Assembly (NCBI GenBank): GCA_023443485.1 | Contig: JAEZUH010000110.1 | Coordinates: forward strand, 1-8,621 | DNA from: Bacillota bacterium | GTDB taxonomy: Bacteria; Bacillota_I; Bacilli_A; RFN20; CAG-826 | Length of the DNA stretch: 8,621 nt | Direction of reading: 5' to 3' | In this document: piece after piece, positions 7,150-8,621 of the stretch | Layout of the letters: the number at the start of each line of letters is the position of its first letter | Position numbering within the stretch: the first letter of the stretch is position 1 | Made by a program: the position numbers and the translations under genes | Notes under the pieces: model-generated | Seen by the model: only the letters and a program-made list of their open reading frames with translations | The model's database searches: none | What the model was told of the DNA's origin: nothing

Positions 7150-7160
7150 ATTATATTATA
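7150..7160 (-). promoter_or_regulatory. Overlapping -10 elements for the exported-protein gene
   Basis: Two perfect TATAAT hexamers overlap by one base on the minus strand (7160-7155 and 7155-7150). The transcript would start near 7148 or 7143 and have a leader of about 40 nt. No good -35 hexamer sits 16-18 nt upstream; the nearest TTGATG is 21 nt from the first hexamer. A weak or missing -35 suggests help from an activator, or a strong -10 acting with little -35 contact. Confidence 0.55.
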
Positions 7161-7170
7161 GTTTATCCAT

Positions 7171-7188
7171 TTTGAGTTATGCATCAAA
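7171..7188. promoter_or_regulatory. Candidate operator: inverted repeat between the divergent genes
   Basis: TTTGA and TCAAA form an 18-bp dyad with an 8-nt gap centred at about 7179. It lies upstream of both divergent genes and covers the -35 region of the minus-strand promoter. The place suits a regulator that controls both genes, but the arms are short and AT-rich, so chance is possible. Confidence 0.25.
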
Positions 7189-7201
7189 TTTTTGGATTGC
7201 C

Positions 7202-7230
7202 TTGAATTGAACGGATTTTTCCTTTATCTT
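7202..7230 (+). promoter_or_regulatory. Weak candidate promoter for the GH13 lipoprotein gene
   Basis: TTGAAT (7202-7207), a 17-nt spacer and TATCTT (7225-7230) each match the sigma-A consensus at 4 of 6 positions and would give a leader of about 25 nt. A better -10, TATATT at 7236-7241, lacks a matching -35. The promoter is thus uncertain and could need an activator. Confidence 0.3.
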
Positions 7231-7261
7231 GAAAGTATATTTCTTATGTGAGGGGACTGAT

Positions 7262-8621
7262 ATGGAACTTCGCTCGATTTTGCGCTCTATTGGATTAAGT
7301 TTATTGACCTTTTCTTTGCTTGTCCCTCTTTCTGCTTGCGATGGAAAAAAAGATGACGAAGAAGAGACAACCATTACTGATGCAGCCTATGAAGAATGGG
7401 TGAGTTCATGGAGCGAATCGGGACATCTATACCTTCACTACAATCGAGGAGAAGAAGCTAGTGTAAGTGATTACGAATCGTATTGCTTATGGTTGTGGCC
7501 TCATCGTCCCAATGATTTAGAAGGAACGCTATGGGCGTATAAAGGAGTTACTGAGGTTTCCTCAAGCCTCACTCTTCACCCAATGAGCACTCGCTGGATG
7601 AATGGTGTCGATGTTCAAAAAGGTGGAGTGAATACATGGAAAGATAAATACGGCACGATTGTTGATGTCGATTTATATAATTCAAATTTAAAAACGGGGA
7701 AAAATAATAATCCTGTCAGTTTTGCTGATGTGACAAATGTTGGCTTTTTACTTGTTCGCCTCGATAGCATGGATGGCTCGAGCAACTGGATTAGCGATGG
7801 TGGAAAAGAAACATATATCACTGATTTTGACAAGCACTTCCGGGAAGATGGCTCGATGCATGTGTACGTAAATACTGGCAATTTTGATAAATATGCTTTC
7901 ACTGCGACTGGGACTAGTGAACCAGAAGTCAATCCTGTTCTCGAAGATACTTCAGGAACTTATCGAAGTGACACGGATACGATTACTGATTCCTATGGAG
8001 TGTCACCAACCAGCGATTCTTTTACTTCTTTAGGGGTTGGCTATCAAATCTTTGTCGCTTCATTTAGAGATTCAAATGGAGATGGAATCGGAGATTTACG
8101 AGGAATTATTGATTCATTAGATTATCTTGATGATTTAGGTATTCAAGTTCTTTGGCTTACCCCAATTCAGCAAAGTGATTCATATCACGGCTACGACATA
8201 TCCGATTTCTATGCTGTCGATAGCAAATTTGGAACATTGGAAGATTATCGTGAGTTATTGTATAAAGCCCATGAAAAAGACATAAAAATTGTCATGGATT
8301 TGGTATTGAACCATACCTCAAAAAGTAATGTTTGGTTTAAAAACTCTCAATGGGCAAGACAAGGGCTTGATGAAGAAGGTAACGTAATTAACTGGAGAAA
8401 CGTTTATCACTGGAAATACGCCACTGATACCGTCAAAAAATATGTTGATGGTCAATACATGACAATCACTGTTAAAGATGATGCGGAAAGCAATAATCCT
8501 TCCTGGTACCGAGATGGCGAATCTAATTATTATTACTATGGTAAATTTGGTAGTGGGATGCCAGAAATAAATTACGAATGTCAAGCAACTCGTGATTTAG
8601 TGAAGAATATGGCTAAATATT
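7262..8621 (+). CDS. Surface lipoprotein with CBM41-like domain and GH13 alpha-amylase barrel (partial, runs off right edge)
   Basis: The visible 453 residues encode a secreted, lipid-anchored starch/pullulan-type glycoside hydrolase. A lipoprotein signal (1-25) ends in the lipobox LSAC with Cys26, followed by an acidic linker. Residues 51-215 look like a CBM41/pullulanase-associated domain: LHYNRG, CLWLWPHRP, VGFLLVRLD and SMHVYVNTGNF; it is longer than a usual CBM41 of about 100 residues. After a Thr/Ser/Asp-rich linker (216-256) a GH13 barrel begins with GVGYQIFVASFRD. Next come the Ca-loop-like DSNGDGIGDLRG (270-281), HGYDISDFYAVD (309-320), conserved region I DLVLNHTS (346-353) and MPEINYE (433-439). 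The catalytic Asp, Glu and second Asp lie beyond the edge, so activity and subfamily (GH13_36-like or pullulanase) cannot be settled. No CBM48 is evident between the domains. Ribosome binding site GAGGGG at 7250-7255, spacing 6, supports the ATG. Confidence 0.92.
   Translation, partial: MELRSILRSIGLSLLTFSLLVPLSACDGKKDDEEETTITDAAYEEWVSSWSESGHLYLHYNRGEEASVSDYESYCLWLWPHRPNDLEGTLWAYKGVTEVSSSLTLHPMSTRWMNGVDVQKGGVNTWKDKYGTIVDVDLYNSNLKTGKNNNPVSFADVTNVGFLLVRLDSMDGSSNWISDGGKETYITDFDKHFREDGSMHVYVNTGNFDKYAFTATGTSEPEVNPVLEDTSGTYRSDTDTITDSYGVSPTSDSFTSLGVGYQIFVASFRDSNGDGIGDLRGIIDSLDYLDDLGIQVLWLTPIQQSDSYHGYDISDFYAVDSKFGTLEDYRELLYKAHEKDIKIVMDLVLNHTSKSNVWFKNSQWARQGLDEEGNVINWRNVYHWKYATDTVKKYVDGQYMTITVKDDAESNNPSWYRDGESNYYYYGKFGSGMPEINYECQATRDLVKNMAKY

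Noticed and set aside
7177..7374. Minus-strand 65-codon frame reaching into the divergent intergenic region
   Set aside because: It is antisense to the lipoprotein signal peptide and acidic linker (the Ser run is the complement of the Asp/Glu codons) and would conflict with the divergent promoters.
7615..8584. Minus-strand frames of 105 and 88 codons opposite the GH13 gene
   Set aside because: Both are complements of clear CBM41-like and GH13 motifs and have no support of their own.
1..8621. UGA-as-tryptophan code of mycoplasmas
   Set aside because: All Trp codons in the translated genes are TGG and every gene reads through without an in-frame TGA; visible stops are TAA.
1..8621. tRNA, rRNA, CRISPR, insertion sequence, phage or toxin-antitoxin genes
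   Set aside because: Genes fill nearly all of the window, the gaps of 158, 155 and 70 bp hold only promoters, terminators and short dyads, and no tandem or long terminal repeats were seen.

Overview
The window looks like chromosomal DNA from a low-GC Gram-positive bacterium of the Bacilli/Mollicutes-related kind. The signs are AT-rich sequence, strong AGGAGG-like ribosome binding sites, a short DnaE-type Pol III alpha subunit without a proofreading domain, and an NrnA-type DHH phosphoesterase. Trp is encoded by TGG and no in-frame TGA is needed anywhere, so the organism uses the standard code and is not a mycoplasma. The exact lineage cannot be named from this sequence; an uncultured gut member of the class Bacilli would fit.

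The layout has two parts. Positions 1-6255 hold a minus-strand housekeeping block, read right to left: ackA (acetate kinase), nrnA (nanoRNase/pAp phosphatase), a rho-independent terminator, dnaE (Pol III alpha), and polA (DNA polymerase I, 313 N-terminal residues visible, running off the left edge). ackA-nrnA and dnaE-polA are two tightly packed pairs with gaps of 2 and 1 nt. An extended -10 promoter precedes ackA. A promoter that may produce a leaderless mRNA precedes dnaE. The order polA-dnaE-nrnA-ackA matches, as I recall it, the order of these genes along the Bacillus subtilis chromosome, where many other genes lie between them. The block therefore looks like a compacted ancestral neighbourhood.

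Positions 6339-8621 hold a surface carbohydrate module: two divergent genes separated by 155 bp. The minus-strand gene (7106-6414) encodes an uncharacterised 230-residue exported protein with a starch-binding-like beta-rich N-terminal part and an unknown C-terminal part. It is a complete transcription unit with its own -10 element, strong ribosome binding site, double stop and terminator. The plus-strand gene (7262 to the right edge) encodes a lipoprotein with a CBM41-like domain followed by a GH13 alpha-amylase barrel, cut before the nucleophile and acid/base motifs. Together they suggest capture and breakdown of starch or glycogen-type glucans at the cell surface. The sugars could feed fermentation, with acetate kinase making ATP at the end of the pathway. 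The least described element is the small exported protein and its pairing with the amylase. No RNA genes, CRISPR arrays, insertion sequences or phage genes were seen.
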